From: Endozoicomonas euniceicola
Lineage (GTDB): Bacteria; Pseudomonadota; Gammaproteobacteria; Pseudomonadales; Endozoicomonadaceae
Length of the DNA: 64,000 bases
Assembly: GCF_025562755.1 (NCBI RefSeq)
Contig: NZ_CP103300.1
Coordinates: 4,403,001 to 4,467,000 of the forward strand
Direction: 5' to 3'
In this document: piece by piece, positions 54,062 to 63,223 of the stretch
Layout of the letters: each line of letters starts with the position of its first letter
Position numbering within the stretch: position 1 is the stretch's first letter
The notes under the pieces: model-generated
The model's input: only the letters and a program-made list of their open reading frames with translations
The model's database searches: none
What the model was told of the DNA's origin: nothing
Position numbers and translations under genes: made by a program

Positions 54062-56275
54062 TTAAAATTTCAGGAATTTATTCATGACAGCTTGTAATGC
54101 CCGGTCAAAGAATTGCTGATTGTCCAGCAGTTCAACTCTGTGGTTTTGTATTGATTTTTCCAGCTCCGGGCCTGACCACTCCGCGACCTTCATACCCGAT
54201 TTGTTAACAAAGACATAACGGTCTGTGTGACAGTTGATGGTCGCCAGTTTACAGCGCAGGTGGTGATCATTTTTACCGATGAACTCAACCCACTGACCAA
54301 CAACAGGCATTTCTGTACCAGAAAATGGCTGTGGCAGGGTATCAGAGATTGAAAGGTCGATTTCCGGTTCAGGGAATTCAGACTCCCTGATTTCATCCGT
54401 TTCTACTATTGGTTTGTTTTTTTGCTGGTCGGCTTGCTTCTGGATAACGATCTCTTCTTCAAGACCAATATGTTTATTGGTCATGGAGTCAATGGCATGA
54501 AGCCATTCCGCTACAGCGAATGGATTAATTTCAACTCCATTAAACTGATCAAGAAGATAATTTTTCAGTATTTGCCAGTCATCATCCGGTATGTCTTTCT
54601 GGCGATTTTCCTGAAGGTTCCACAGTAACATATCCAGAGTATTGACTCGGTGAAACCATTCTTCATCAGAGCTGCCCTGCTCAAAAGAGAACTGTAGAAC
54701 GGCTTTCCAGCCTGAGCATACCAGCTCTTTAAGGGACTTCGGCACATTATGCCTGGTGAGATAAGAGTCCACTATATCATCGATAGGAGATACCGCTGTC
54801 GTATTACTGGCAGGGTCGATGACCGGCTCTGAATATTCTTTGGTTAATTCTGGTGTGTTAAGGATTGCTTCCCCTGCACTGTCGGTATCCCACAGGTCGT
54901 CTTCAACGGTCTGTATTGAACATTTGTTGATCAATAACAGTTCTTTATTAAATTCGTCGAGACATTCAGAAAATATATTGGGATTGTCTGTAAAGCTGCG
55001 GATAATTGTTTTGACGGTATTTTCAATAAGATGAACAACAGGTTCGTCACTGTCTTTACAGTGCATGCCTGCAGATGTCATATCATTCAATAGTTGTCTG
55101 CCGGGATGCTCTCTGTTGGATAAGAAATCCTGATCAATTAAAGCCAGTTTTAGAACGGGTATTTGCAGAAGTCCAATGATTTTTTTAATGATATCCGGTA
55201 GTTCGTGGTCGTCTATGATGTATTCAAATAATAAACCGACAAGATTAATCAGGTCTTCCTGTCGGGGAGAAAGATTTTGTGTAATTCCCCGATTTATTAA
55301 GGCATGTTTAATAGATTCTGATAAATTTGAAATGGATGAAGTTTGCTCTGATAACTCATCCTGAATGCTGGTTAATGTTGAGGCGAGATCCTCAGTTGGA
55401 TAACTCGTTGCAGAAATGATAAAAGAATCGGCACCTGTTTCATTCAGGGTTTTGTTAAATTGCTGACCAATCATTGATTCAACTCTTGAAACCACCTGCT
55501 GGGCAATCTGGTTTACCAGATCGCTATCGGTATCGCTATTACTATTGGTTAGTTCCTGGTTGGTATTCTTTTTTGAGTTAGTGCTAGCAATCGTTTCAGT
55601 GTAAGAAGATATTTTTGGTGTGTTCAGTTCCAGCCCCATCTCTGAGAGATCGGTATCTGCCTGTTGCCACATTTGTGCAGTCGTGAATTTCAGATGCTTA
55701 GTGAACAGTGATAAAAATTCCTGAGCCGTATCAACATCAAGATTTAACGGTACCAAAGCACTGGCAAATGCTTCGCAAAGGGCCATTGAACCAATGGGCA
55801 GATGTGTAGAGTCTGAAGGTGTAAAGTCTTGCAGGCGTGATTCACAGTTATAAAGATTCTGCACTTGTTCGCAGATTTCCATTTGTCTGGCGGCTGCCTG
55901 CCAGGCCAGCTTTTGTTCAAGGATCGTATTATCAACTAAACATAAGTCATTGTCTGGCTGGAAATTATCCGTCGTTTTTTTAGCTTCAGTCCATTCACTG
56001 ACACTGTTGAACAGGTGTTTGGTAAATGCTTCAACTATCTCAGCCTTGGAGCGTTTTACTTTTTTTCCTGTTTCAATTAATTGCATCAGGTCAATGTCGC
56101 TGGCAGCTGTGAGCTGTTTTTCCGATACATGGTCAGCTAAAGAATTAACGGCAGGATTGATCTTGGGAAGGATGTATTGGTTTAACAGTGTTTCAAATAG
56201 CATTTCTATCTCAAACTGCGCAACAGGTGAGGTTGGCGTGTTGATAGAAACGACATTACTACGCTGCTCAGACAT
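54062..56275 (-). CDS. DUF1631-family protein
   Basis: 737 residues from the ATG at 56275 with GGGAG eight bases upstream. Mostly helical, with a low-complexity Asn/Ser/Asp segment near the middle (TNSNSDTDSD). The C-terminal region matches DUF1631: GQWVEFIGKNDHHLRCKLAT, DRYVFVNKSGMKVAE, and FFDRALQAVMNK. DUF1631 proteins often have a PilZ-like C-terminus and are linked to c-di-GMP or motility, but no function is certain. It is grouped with the Hpt gene. Confidence 0.75.
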   Translation of the reverse strand: MSEQRSNVVSINTPTSPVAQFEIEMLFETLLNQYILPKINPAVNSLADHVSEKQLTAASDIDLMQLIETGKKVKRSKAEIVEAFTKHLFNSVSEWTEAKKTTDNFQPDNDLCLVDNTILEQKLAWQAAARQMEICEQVQNLYNCESRLQDFTPSDSTHLPIGSMALCEAFASALVPLNLDVDTAQEFLSLFTKHLKFTTAQMWQQADTDLSEMGLELNTPKISSYTETIASTNSKKNTNQELTNSNSDTDSDLVNQIAQQVVSRVESMIGQQFNKTLNETGADSFIISATSYPTEDLASTLTSIQDELSEQTSSISNLSESIKHALINRGITQNLSPRQEDLINLVGLLFEYIIDDHELPDIIKKIIGLLQIPVLKLALIDQDFLSNREHPGRQLLNDMTSAGMHCKDSDEPVVHLIENTVKTIIRSFTDNPNIFSECLDEFNKELLLINKCSIQTVEDDLWDTDSAGEAILNTPELTKEYSEPVIDPASNTTAVSPIDDIVDSYLTRHNVPKSLKELVCSGWKAVLQFSFEQGSSDEEWFHRVNTLDMLLWNLQENRQKDIPDDDWQILKNYLLDQFNGVEINPFAVAEWLHAIDSMTNKHIGLEEEIVIQKQADQQKNKPIVETDEIRESEFPEPEIDLSISDTLPQPFSGTEMPVVGQWVEFIGKNDHHLRCKLATINCHTDRYVFVNKSGMKVAEWSGPELEKSIQNHRVELLDNQQFFDRALQAVMNKFLKF

Positions 56276-56467
56276 GTACAACAACTCCCTGTACTATGAG
56301 TATTTTTATTAGTGTGTGTTCTAGTTTTTTGATTGAACTTAAAAAAACATATTTTTATTATTGTAATTTATTTGCTGGTTACTTTTTATAAATTAACTTC
56401 ATATAAGAACGACGCTATATTCTTGTTGTCAATTTTTTGTCAGTGATATAGTTCATGGCATCAAGTG

Positions 56468-56782
56468 TCATTGCTTCATTTCTTTTGTCATTTCTTTTGC
56501 TCTTTCAATGGCTTTTTGGAATCCGGTTTTAAACATTCCTTCCCGAATTTGCCTTTGTAGTTCTTCAGGCGTTATTTCCCCTTCAGCTGCCTGGTTATCA
56601 CTTGCAGCCGCTTCCATATCTTTGTTTTTCTTCATCATGTCTGAGAAACGATCCGCTTCAATGGCATCAACCGGGCTTTTAGGCTGAACCGGGTCGACCG
56701 GGTTGCGGCTGCTATCAGGGCGTAGAGGCTCTGCATCAGTGTTATTGATCATATTGGGGCTCCCGTTTGTGGGCTGGCTCAT
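56468..56782 (-). CDS. Small hydrophilic protein of unknown function
   Basis: 104 residues, disordered N-terminus (NGSPNMINNTDAEPLRPDSS) and a charged helical C-terminus (EELQRQIREGMFKTGFQKAI). A segment AIEADRFSDMMKK is faintly like the start of small type III rod/needle-type proteins, but the match is too weak to assign. It stands alone between DUF1631 and the mobile element. Confidence 0.45.
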   Translation of the reverse strand: MSQPTNGSPNMINNTDAEPLRPDSSRNPVDPVQPKSPVDAIEADRFSDMMKKNKDMEAAASDNQAAEGEITPEELQRQIREGMFKTGFQKAIERAKEMTKEMKQ

Positions 56783-57072
56783 CCATTTACTATAGCTGAG
56801 TTGCCGTTGCTCATTGTCCTAGTCCCTTGATTTAACAGGGCTTCAGGTTAGCACAGTATATAAATGTTGGCAGGTTTGTTCGTGAATTGTTGTCGCTGGT
56901 GTGTGTGCAGGTGGTGGGACTTCGTTTCGAGGGGTCAGCTTTTGCTCCCTATTTTTAGCGAGCAAACAGTGCGGAAATCTGCGCGCTGTTGCTGGTGGGT
57001 GTGCTGGTGTACTGTAGAAACTTGCGGTTTTGTCCGGTGCTGGCGTACTGACCGGATTTGAGTCATTCTCTC

Positions 57073-57095
57073 CAGCCCTTGCAAACCGTGGGCTG
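57073..57095 (+). repeat. Hairpin 1 with TTGCAAACCGT loop
   Basis: CAGCCC and GGGCTG close an 11-base loop TTGCAAACCGT. Similar elements are at 57167 and 58663. Confidence 0.55.
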
Positions 57096-57166
57096 TAGCG
57101 GTGCTGACCGGAAATAGGACAAAGTGGGTCACTTTTACACGGTCGAATACCAGTGTGAAAAGCTAA

Positions 57167-57187
57167 AGCCCTTGCTATACGTGGGCT
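57167..57187 (+). repeat. Hairpin 2 with TTGCTATACGT loop
   Basis: AGCCC and GGGCT close an 11-base loop TTGCTATACGT, like hairpin 1. Confidence 0.55.
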
Positions 57188-57279
57188 GTGGGGTTAGTGC
57201 CTTTTTACCTCCCTTATAGAAAGACGGAAAGGAAAGACATACTATAGATATCTTAAGATAGAGCTAGAGATAGTAACCT

Positions 57280-57338
57280 ACTAATGATGTATTACTAATG
57301 ATGTATTACTAATGATGTATTACTAATGAGTATGTATT
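57280..57338 (+). repeat. Tandem 14-bp repeats, iteron-like
   Basis: ACTAATGATGTATT occurs three times back-to-back (57280, 57294, 57308) and a fourth imperfect time to 57338. It lies upstream of the replication-type genes of the element and could be iterons or a simple repeat. Confidence 0.6.
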
Positions 57339-57481
57339 CTGAAGTAGTACCACCACTGCTGATGTATACCAGTACCAGACGTTAACGAGCTTGCATAAAA
57401 CTGAAGCTAGCAAGGGTAACACCAGTTCCATGCAAGCACAGACGTATTAAATAAGCCGTTTTAGCTTATTAGTGCTTCTGG

Positions 57482-58348
57482 TTAAGCTTCAGGTTTGAAA
57501 GTTTCCAGTATGTGTCCCATCAGGCTATGTGTTGTCTTCAGATCAGCATACAATTCAGGATTGGTTTTTAGCTGTGGTAGTACTGGTGTCAGTGCTTCCC
57601 TGAAACTATTGGTAAACAGGTTTACTTCCGGTGCTTCTGGTTTAGCTGTTGGTGGTACTTCAGGCTTGACCGTAGGTTCAGCTTCTTTGTCAAAATTAGA
57701 TACCGTATCCTTTTTTGACAGATTGACGTGGACAACCTGACGGCTTAGTCCCAACTGTTCAGCTATCTCAGTCTGTGTCTTGCCTTCTGCTTCCAGTTCA
57801 TCAATAGCAATGTCCCGTTTAACCTTAAGACTCTTATTGATTCCTGCAACGGCTTTCTTTGCCATTGCTTCAGACACACAAGCCATTGTTGCTACTTCTT
57901 TGTATTCAATACGCCAAACATTGCTTCCAGTATTCAACAACACATCAACAGCTTCAGTACAGGCATTCTGTTTATCGGCGTTAGTCCGTGGCTTTGCCAA
58001 TACATGCTCTGAGTTCGCTTGAATGGCGTATCTTTTGGCGGCATATACATCAGCACCAGTACCAACTATTTCGATCTTGGCATTGACGTTTTGACCGTGT
58101 TCTTTGCGGATAGAGTCTAATGCGTTCCAGCGATGGAAACCGTCAACCAACCAGTATTGAGGTATTGGTGTACCGTCAGGTTTCAGTGCTGGTGCGTCGT
58201 CAATACGCCAGACCTTTAGCGTGGTTTGTTGTCCGTCTTCAAGGATACTCAAGGCAAGCTGTTTGATATGTTCGGGGCATACTTCAGCCCGTACTTGGAA
58301 CCGTTCGTCTTTGATTACATTGTTGAGGCTGGTGATAGAGGTATTCAT
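57482..58348 (-). CDS. ParB-like nuclease-domain protein
   Basis: 288 residues. The ParB/Sulfiredoxin-type N-terminal domain is seen in YWLVDGFHRWNALDSI, followed by a HTH (KTQTEIAEQLGLSRQVVHV) and an extended C-terminus with Pro/Lys/Glu repeats (TVKPEVPPTAKPEAPE). Such proteins act in plasmid partition or as KorB-type regulators. GGAGAAAA lies before the ATG, and a perfect palindrome is about 33 bases upstream. It is the leftmost gene of the element. Confidence 0.78.
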   Translation of the reverse strand: MNTSITSLNNVIKDERFQVRAEVCPEHIKQLALSILEDGQQTTLKVWRIDDAPALKPDGTPIPQYWLVDGFHRWNALDSIRKEHGQNVNAKIEIVGTGADVYAAKRYAIQANSEHVLAKPRTNADKQNACTEAVDVLLNTGSNVWRIEYKEVATMACVSEAMAKKAVAGINKSLKVKRDIAIDELEAEGKTQTEIAEQLGLSRQVVHVNLSKKDTVSNFDKEAEPTVKPEVPPTAKPEAPEVNLFTNSFREALTPVLPQLKTNPELYADLKTTHSLMGHILETFKPEA

Positions 58349-58380
58349 TAGGTTTTCTCCAATGTTGGCTAAATCTAAAT

Positions 58381-58394
58381 CCCGAATATTCGGG
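58381..58394. promoter_or_regulatory. Perfect 14-bp palindrome, operator candidate
   Basis: CCCGAATATTCGGG equals its own complement and lies 33 bases before the ParB-like start. Candidate site for the ParB-like protein or its repressor. Confidence 0.55.
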
Positions 58395-58428
58395 TATTAA
58401 AAGTATTTGGTACTGGTGGTGCTGGTGG

Positions 58429-58506
58429 CTCAATTCTCAGTATGTCAAAACGACATAGTGGTTGTACTGGTTGTACTGACTCAATTCTCAAACTGTCAAA
58501 CCGACG
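58429..58506 (+). repeat. Two 27-base direct repeats
   Basis: CTCAATTCTCA-N4-GTCAAA-N-CGAC at 58429 and again at 58480, 51 bases apart. Possible binding sites upstream of the ParB-like gene. Confidence 0.55.
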
Positions 58507-58662
58507 TATTGACTTTTCAGTGTGCTGGTGGCTGTCAATGGGACAACCCCTAGCCATCCGCAGGCGTCATACGTCGTTCGACTAATTACCGGGTATAGAG
58601 TCATTCATACATGAATCTGATATATCCCTGCTCTCTATAAGGAAGGGGAAAAGCCTAAGCCG

Positions 58663-58691
58663 CTAGACCCCTTGCTATCCGTGGCCTCTAG
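58663..58691 (+). repeat. Hairpin 3 with TTGCTATCCGT loop
   Basis: CTAGACCCC and GGCCTCTAG form an imperfect stem around the 11-base loop TTGCTATCCGT, like hairpins 1 and 2. Confidence 0.45.
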
Positions 58692-59002
58692 CTCTTTGAG
58701 TCACTTTCACATGCTCGAAAAGTGCGGTATTTTGTCCTATTTCCGGTCACTGCCAAAACCTTGTACCTTTCAGCAATGGCGTAAATGGTTTGTCGTGTAC
58801 TGTCGCTGTCCGGTATCAGTAGTCTGTCCAGTATGCCCAGTGATTCACCAGTCAGCTCCGGCTGGTCTCTAGTCTCTGGAAGTAGTACCGCTTCCGCTTC
58901 CACTACTGCCCTAATCGTTTCCAGTTCGTTCCGGTCAATACCCGCTACGTCTGCGGCGTCCCGTAGCTCATCACTGTTCGTGGCTGCGTTGATGTACTCC
59001 AT
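58688..59002 (-). CDS. Small protein of the integrated element, unknown function
   Basis: 104 residues (MEYINAATNSDELRDAADVAG), acidic and helical, with a basic C-terminus. AGGAGCAGG-type sequence precedes the ATG. No family was recognised. It sits between the ParB-like and RepA-like genes on the same strand. Confidence 0.45.
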   Translation of the reverse strand: MEYINAATNSDELRDAADVAGIDRNELETIRAVVEAEAVLLPETRDQPELTGESLGILDRLLIPDSDSTRQTIYAIAERYKVLAVTGNRTKYRTFRACESDSKS

Positions 59003-59424
59003 GCCTTGTACCTGCTCCTGTTGCTGCGTCGGAATGCGTGGCTATTTGATCAACGTCTTTCGCTGATTGAAAGGTGGTATCTGACGTCTTTACTTCCACT
59101 GGATTGGTGTACCAGTGTGATCGGTTTTGAGGCTTGGTGAGTGTGCAGGCGGTGTCGTGTGGTGACGGGAAAACTTTACAAAAAAGGGCAACCATTGCAG
59201 TCGCCCTTTGCTCTTTTTCTAGTTTTCCTTGCTCACCTCTACGTACTTATACGACCCCTTGATTTTAAAGGGCTATAGCTCACTCACTTCCCCTTTACCC
59301 TATAGAAACGAGTGAGTGAGTGAGTAGGTGGGTGAGTAGGTGAGGTGGTAACTACTTATCTATGTTTTTAGCTCTTCTTGCTCTTTGAAACCCTAGGGAA
59401 AACAAGAACAAGAAGAGTAGAAAT
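59003..59424. other. Noncoding region with GTGAGT repeats
   Basis: 422 bases. From 59305 to 59345 the hexamer GTGAGT/GTAGGT recurs several times in tandem (GAGTGAGTGAGTGAGTAGG). No supported gene; a 74-residue frame is not convincing. Confidence 0.5.
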
Positions 59425-60693
59425 TTACATAACCAACAGCGTCAACACATCGCCGTTCTTTTCAAGGTGTCCACTTTCAACAAGGTCAGTTACCCAGTTT
59501 GAGTAATTGCTGATCTTAATGCCTTGCGCCTTCAGGTCATCCCGTACCACTGCGTACGTATGCGGTTCACCTGCTGCCATTCGTGACCGTACCGCCTGCA
59601 ATACAGCCTCTTTGTTCTTACCTAGCGGCTTGATCTTATCAACCTGCTGAGGCTCTTTATCAGTCTGCAACAGCACAGCACTGGTGATCATGCGCCCTTT
59701 CTTGTCAATTACTCCGAGGTCAACAGTGGCGAACTCAAAGTTCATTGGCTTTGGTTCAACGCCGTCCTTCATTTTCGTACATGACAGAGTAACGATACTG
59801 TCCTCTGACTTCTTGATCTTGTATTCAGAATCTAATGCGCCGATCAGAACCGAACTGCCACGACCACGCTCTTGAGTACCATGACCAGTGTGGTGAACTA
59901 ACAGCACAGTACAGCCGTATTTCTTTTTGATCTTGTCCACTGCCTTAACAAAGGCGTTCATATCCCTTGTGCTGTTCTCGTCACCAGAGCCAAAGCAACG
60001 GGCAACAGTATCAATGACAACGAGGTTAGGTGCCACGCCGTCAAAGCAGTAATCAATATTGTCAAACAGTTCAACCAACCCTTCAGGTTCCCCAATCAGG
60101 ATAGGGCTATCAGTCATCGCCAGACCACCCTTGTCCGTTGGGTCGATGCTTTTCTGGTGCTTAATCCGCCATGCCTTCAGACGACGTTTAATACCGTTGT
60201 AACCCTCGCCTGCAATGTAGAATACAAACCCTTGTTCAACGTCATGCCCTTGCCATGGTGTGCCTGTAGCCACGCAGCAAGCAAGGTCGATGGTCATAAA
60301 TGATTTACCGCTGGCTGGTGGTGCGAATACACAAGATACGCTGTCCTTTTCGTACCAGTCCCAGACTAACCAGTCCGGTGCAGTTACTTCTGCATTGTCG
60401 TCTGACATCATCGTTCCTTTAAATCGTTCTTTAATACGTTGCTGCAACTGCTCTTCAGTAATAAACCCATCGGCTAGTTGTTCAGCCGTGTCATCGTCCA
60501 GCGCTCGTTTACGTGGCGTACCGTCTGCCGTGTTGTGTTTCAGGTACAGTTTGCCAGTTGCTGCGAGTGACTGCCCATTGTCAGCCTCCAGTTCTGCCTG
60601 CATACCTGCAAGCTCTTCTGCTCCAAAGAACTCAACCACTTCTGGTGCTGGCTGGATAGGTGTATTGGTAGTGTTGTATACTGAATCAGTCAT
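59425..60693 (-). CDS. RepA-like AAA ATPase / helicase
   Basis: 422 residues from the ATG at 60693 (MTDSVYNTTNTPIQPA). Walker A APPASGKS (about 130-140), followed by LVVIDTVARCFGSGDEN (Walker B-like) and VLLVHHTGHGTQERGRGSS. This is the RecA-type fold of RSF1010 RepA and phage AAA_25 ATPases, which unwind DNA at plasmid origins. GGAG is ten bases upstream. The C-terminal 90 residues look like a winged-helix domain. Confidence 0.8.
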   Translation of the reverse strand: MTDSVYNTTNTPIQPAPEVVEFFGAEELAGMQAELEADNGQSLAATGKLYLKHNTADGTPRKRALDDDTAEQLADGFITEEQLQQRIKERFKGTMMSDDNAEVTAPDWLVWDWYEKDSVSCVFAPPASGKSFMTIDLACCVATGTPWQGHDVEQGFVFYIAGEGYNGIKRRLKAWRIKHQKSIDPTDKGGLAMTDSPILIGEPEGLVELFDNIDYCFDGVAPNLVVIDTVARCFGSGDENSTRDMNAFVKAVDKIKKKYGCTVLLVHHTGHGTQERGRGSSVLIGALDSEYKIKKSEDSIVTLSCTKMKDGVEPKPMNFEFATVDLGVIDKKGRMITSAVLLQTDKEPQQVDKIKPLGKNKEAVLQAVRSRMAAGEPHTYAVVRDDLKAQGIKISNYSNWVTDLVESGHLEKNGDVLTLLVM

Positions 60694-60832
60694 TAGTGAC
60701 TTACTCCTATGGGTTGCTGGTGGCTGGCTGCGAGGTTTCTGTTCCAAAAGTCGCCTCGCAGTTTCACCACCTGATTAACTTGCCTTTTTACTTTGGCACT
60801 ATTTCAAATAATAAAAATATAAGTGCTTCCAC

Positions 60833-61402
60833 TCACGCCGTCTTATTCCAGTGGCGTTTGACTGTCGGCAGACTGATGCCAAGTTCCTTAGCCACTTGTG
60901 TTTGCTTCAAGCCTTCAGACTTCAAAGCCTGTACCTTGTCTGTTGTCTTTGTGGCTACTGGTCTGCCGATCACTTTACCTGCTGCCCTTGCCCTTGCTTG
61001 TCCCTCGATTGTGCGTTCACGAATACGATCTTTTTCAAACTGAGCAACAGAGGCAAATACCCGTAAGATGAGCTTGCCCTCTGAGCTGGTCAGGTCGTTG
61101 CAGGGCAAGTCCATGCTGACCACTTTGATTCCCATATCTTGCAGCCGGTCAATGGTAGCCAGTACATCAATCATGTCACGTCCTAACCGGTCAAGCTTCA
61201 GAACAACCAGAGTGTCGCCAGTCTCTAATCGATCAAGCAGGCGGTTGAACTCAGGTCGTTCACTGGCGACTACAGCACCGCTAATGGTTTCACTGATGAT
61301 ACGTGTATCGATAACGTCGTACTGCTTGCGGATAGCGATAGCCTGATTCTCTGTTGTCTGTTCAGCTGTTGATACTCGGCAGTATGCAAATGTACGGCTC
61401 AT
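60833..61402 (-). CDS. Serine recombinase (resolvase/invertase family)
   Basis: 189 residues from the ATG at 61402; an ATG at 61432 adds ten residues without a better site. The catalytic Ser is in FAYCRVSTAEQTTENQ; LDRLGRDMIDV and the C-terminal HTH (SEGLKQTQVAKELGISLPTV) follow. It resolves or inverts DNA within the element. Several TGATAC-type motifs lie directly upstream. Confidence 0.92.
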   Translation of the reverse strand: MSRTFAYCRVSTAEQTTENQAIAIRKQYDVIDTRIISETISGAVVASERPEFNRLLDRLETGDTLVVLKLDRLGRDMIDVLATIDRLQDMGIKVVSMDLPCNDLTSSEGKLILRVFASVAQFEKDRIRERTIEGQARARAAGKVIGRPVATKTTDKVQALKSEGLKQTQVAKELGISLPTVKRHWNKTA

Positions 61403-61432
61403 AACTAATACCTTTTCCTGTTGAGGTGTCAT

Positions 61433-62039
61433 TAAGTGTGTTCATGATACCTTTAGGTTTTAACAATTGCAATACCCTATTTATTGATACCTGAATAATG
61501 ACACTTTCTGAGGTATTAATAACTGGTCGCTTGATGATACTGTGTTGATACTTAGGCTTGCTGTGGTCTGGCTGGTGGCTGGTAGTCGGCTGGGTGGGCG
61601 TTTTACCCACTCAGGTCTGGTCGTGCTGATCAATGGCTGGTCTCTGGTCAGGCTGGTGGCTGGACTAACACCACCACTACTATATGAGTAATCGTTTCAG
61701 TAGTGGCAGTCGTCGCCAGTCCCGGTAGAAAAAAGGGACGGGTCATCGGTCAACGCTGGCGGCAATAGGCAACCCGAAAGGCAAGCCGCCAGACCGGCAT
61801 GGGGGACTTTTCGCGCCGGATATATAGGTAAGAAAGGTGACAGAAGTGTGTGGTATTTTTAAAACCGGCAATAGGAAACCCGCTGTATATATAAGGTACC
61901 CTAGATATATACGCCGGTATAAATACGGTCACACAAACAGCCTGAAATGCTCAGAGCCAATTTAAGCCGTTCTGAGAGCTTTTCTACTGAACCTATCCAA
62001 CTGCATAGGGTCATGCCTTAAATCGTCTCCTAGGTGCCT
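61433..62039. other. Noncoding region between recombinase and integrase genes
   Basis: 607 bases without a convincing gene. Holds TGATACC-type motifs at 61445-61551, a hairpin CTGGCGGC/GCCGCCAG (61756-61792) and GTATATAT/ATATATAC (61885-61912). Possible res site and element end. Confidence 0.55.
61445..61551. promoter_or_regulatory. Cluster of TGATAC motifs upstream of the serine recombinase
   Basis: TGATACC at 61445 and 61485, inverted GGTATT at 61512, TGATAC at 61535 and 61546. Candidate res subsites or autoregulatory operator. Confidence 0.45.
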
Positions 62040-63158
62040 CTATGACTGCCGTTCGTCTAACGCTGGTATTAAATCAATTACCTTTCTCATACGCTGCACA
62101 TCAAAGCCTGTCCCATAGACTTTATGAGCTATCTGTTTCTGAGTATGGCCTAGCACCGCTGCCAGTAATCCATCAGTACAGGTCTCCACTGCACGCAGCC
62201 TGTTAGCCATACCATGACGAAACGAATAGACACTATAGTCTTCATGTGTCCGACGTATCCACTTGTTTAATGTAGCTCTGCAACCTGCGAGGCTTGAGCC
62301 GTAAAGGTCAACGATTGAGTGGTGTAATGGGATAAGTCTGTCACCTGCTTTGGTTTTCGTGTCGGTGATCTTCAGGCACTTGATACTGTCTTTGGTTTCC
62401 CATGCCGCACAATTAAGCAATTCACCTGTCCTGATGCCAGTAAAATAATACAAGCGATAGGCATTGTGATGTTCCTCCGGGCTGGTGGCTAATAGCTGCT
62501 GCATCAGATCGGGAGTCATCGGCGGTGTGCTGTTGCCTTCGACAGAACCAAAGCCGCCTACCTGTTGAAACCGTGATATTTCAAGGTGGTCTGTATTCTT
62601 GACTATCCAACTGAACAAGCTAGCGACTTGAGCAAACTTCCATTCAGCGGTTTTAGGTGAGTATTGTTCCAATATTGATTCTTTGAAGGTAGACACATCA
62701 CCCTTACTGACTTCAGTCACACAGGTAATACCGCTACTCTCAATGAATGCGTCCAGTGCCTTCCGTGACTGCTGGGTGTTCCAGTTTATCCGGTGTGGCT
62801 TCCACTTCCCGATCTTTACCCTACTTTGGCAGTACTGGTTGAACAATGCCTCAATGCTGGGTATCTGCGGTTCAGGCTTTGTAGGTAAAGTATTAATAGT
62901 ATTGTGATTGGTATTATTAGTATTGATTTCAGTATCAAGCCTGCAAACCTTTCTGATACTGTCGGCGTACTTTTGGGCGTTCTCTGCGTCCTGCCTGTCC
63001 ATTAACGGGAAATAACTTTCCTCTGCCTCTGGCAATTCATTCAGGCAACCGTCAATGGTGGCAGTGAGTAAACTGCAAGCCTTGGCTCTGGCTGCTTCAA
63101 GTTCCGTCTTCAGATCGGCAAAGATATTTAGTTCCAAACTGCGTATTTCCAGTATCAA
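62040..63158 (-). CDS. Tyrosine integrase
   Basis: 372 residues from a TTG at 63158 with AGG eight bases upstream; no ATG exists before an upstream stop. The catalytic Arg is in TGIRTGELL; the HxxR-type box is in YSFRHGMANRL, followed by LGHTQKQIAHKVYG (His and Tyr nucleophile). It integrates the element in the chromosome. The N-terminal start is unusual and could reflect loss of a few codons to the adjoining insertion sequence. The attachment site was not found. Confidence 0.85.
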   Translation of the reverse strand: MILEIRSLELNIFADLKTELEAARAKACSLLTATIDGCLNELPEAEESYFPLMDRQDAENAQKYADSIRKVCRLDTEINTNNTNHNTINTLPTKPEPQIPSIEALFNQYCQSRVKIGKWKPHRINWNTQQSRKALDAFIESSGITCVTEVSKGDVSTFKESILEQYSPKTAEWKFAQVASLFSWIVKNTDHLEISRFQQVGGFGSVEGNSTPPMTPDLMQQLLATSPEEHHNAYRLYYFTGIRTGELLNCAAWETKDSIKCLKITDTKTKAGDRLIPLHHSIVDLYGSSLAGCRATLNKWIRRTHEDYSVYSFRHGMANRLRAVETCTDGLLAAVLGHTQKQIAHKVYGTGFDVQRMRKVIDLIPALDERQS

Positions 63159-63204
63159 ATCTATTAACCTAAATTCAGCGGTTAACCCCTGAGCTAAACT
63201 CTAA

Positions 63205-63223
63205 CCCTCAACAATATTGAGGG
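63205..63223. repeat. Seven-base inverted repeat just before the IS1380-like gene
   Basis: CCCTCAA/TTGAGGG with loop CAATA, ending eight bases before the transposase ATG. Possible leader hairpin or part of the IS end. Confidence 0.45.

Larger units (their letters stand above)
56783..57481. other. Noncoding left part of the integrated element
   Basis: 699 bases without a convincing gene. It holds two related hairpins (57073-57095 and 57167-57187) and the tandem 14-bp repeats at 57280-57338 (separate entries), plus a hairpin-like pair CTTTTACAC/GTGTGAAAAG near 57131-57162. It may include an origin or the element's left end. Confidence 0.5.
58349..58687. other. Noncoding region upstream of the ParB-like gene
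   Basis: 339 bases. Contains palindrome CCCGAATATTCGGG (58381-58394), two similar 27-base direct repeats at 58429 and 58480, and the imperfect hairpin at 58663-58691. A 60-residue frame across it is not supported. Confidence 0.55.

Noticed and set aside
56468..56782. Type III rod or needle protein
   Set aside because: Only a short vague resemblance; the locus has a clear sctI elsewhere, so kept as unknown.
57280..57338. CRISPR array
   Set aside because: Repeats are adjacent with no spacers and no cas genes are near.
61750..61932. 60-residue minus-strand frame
   Set aside because: Overlaps strong inverted repeats and has no family signal.
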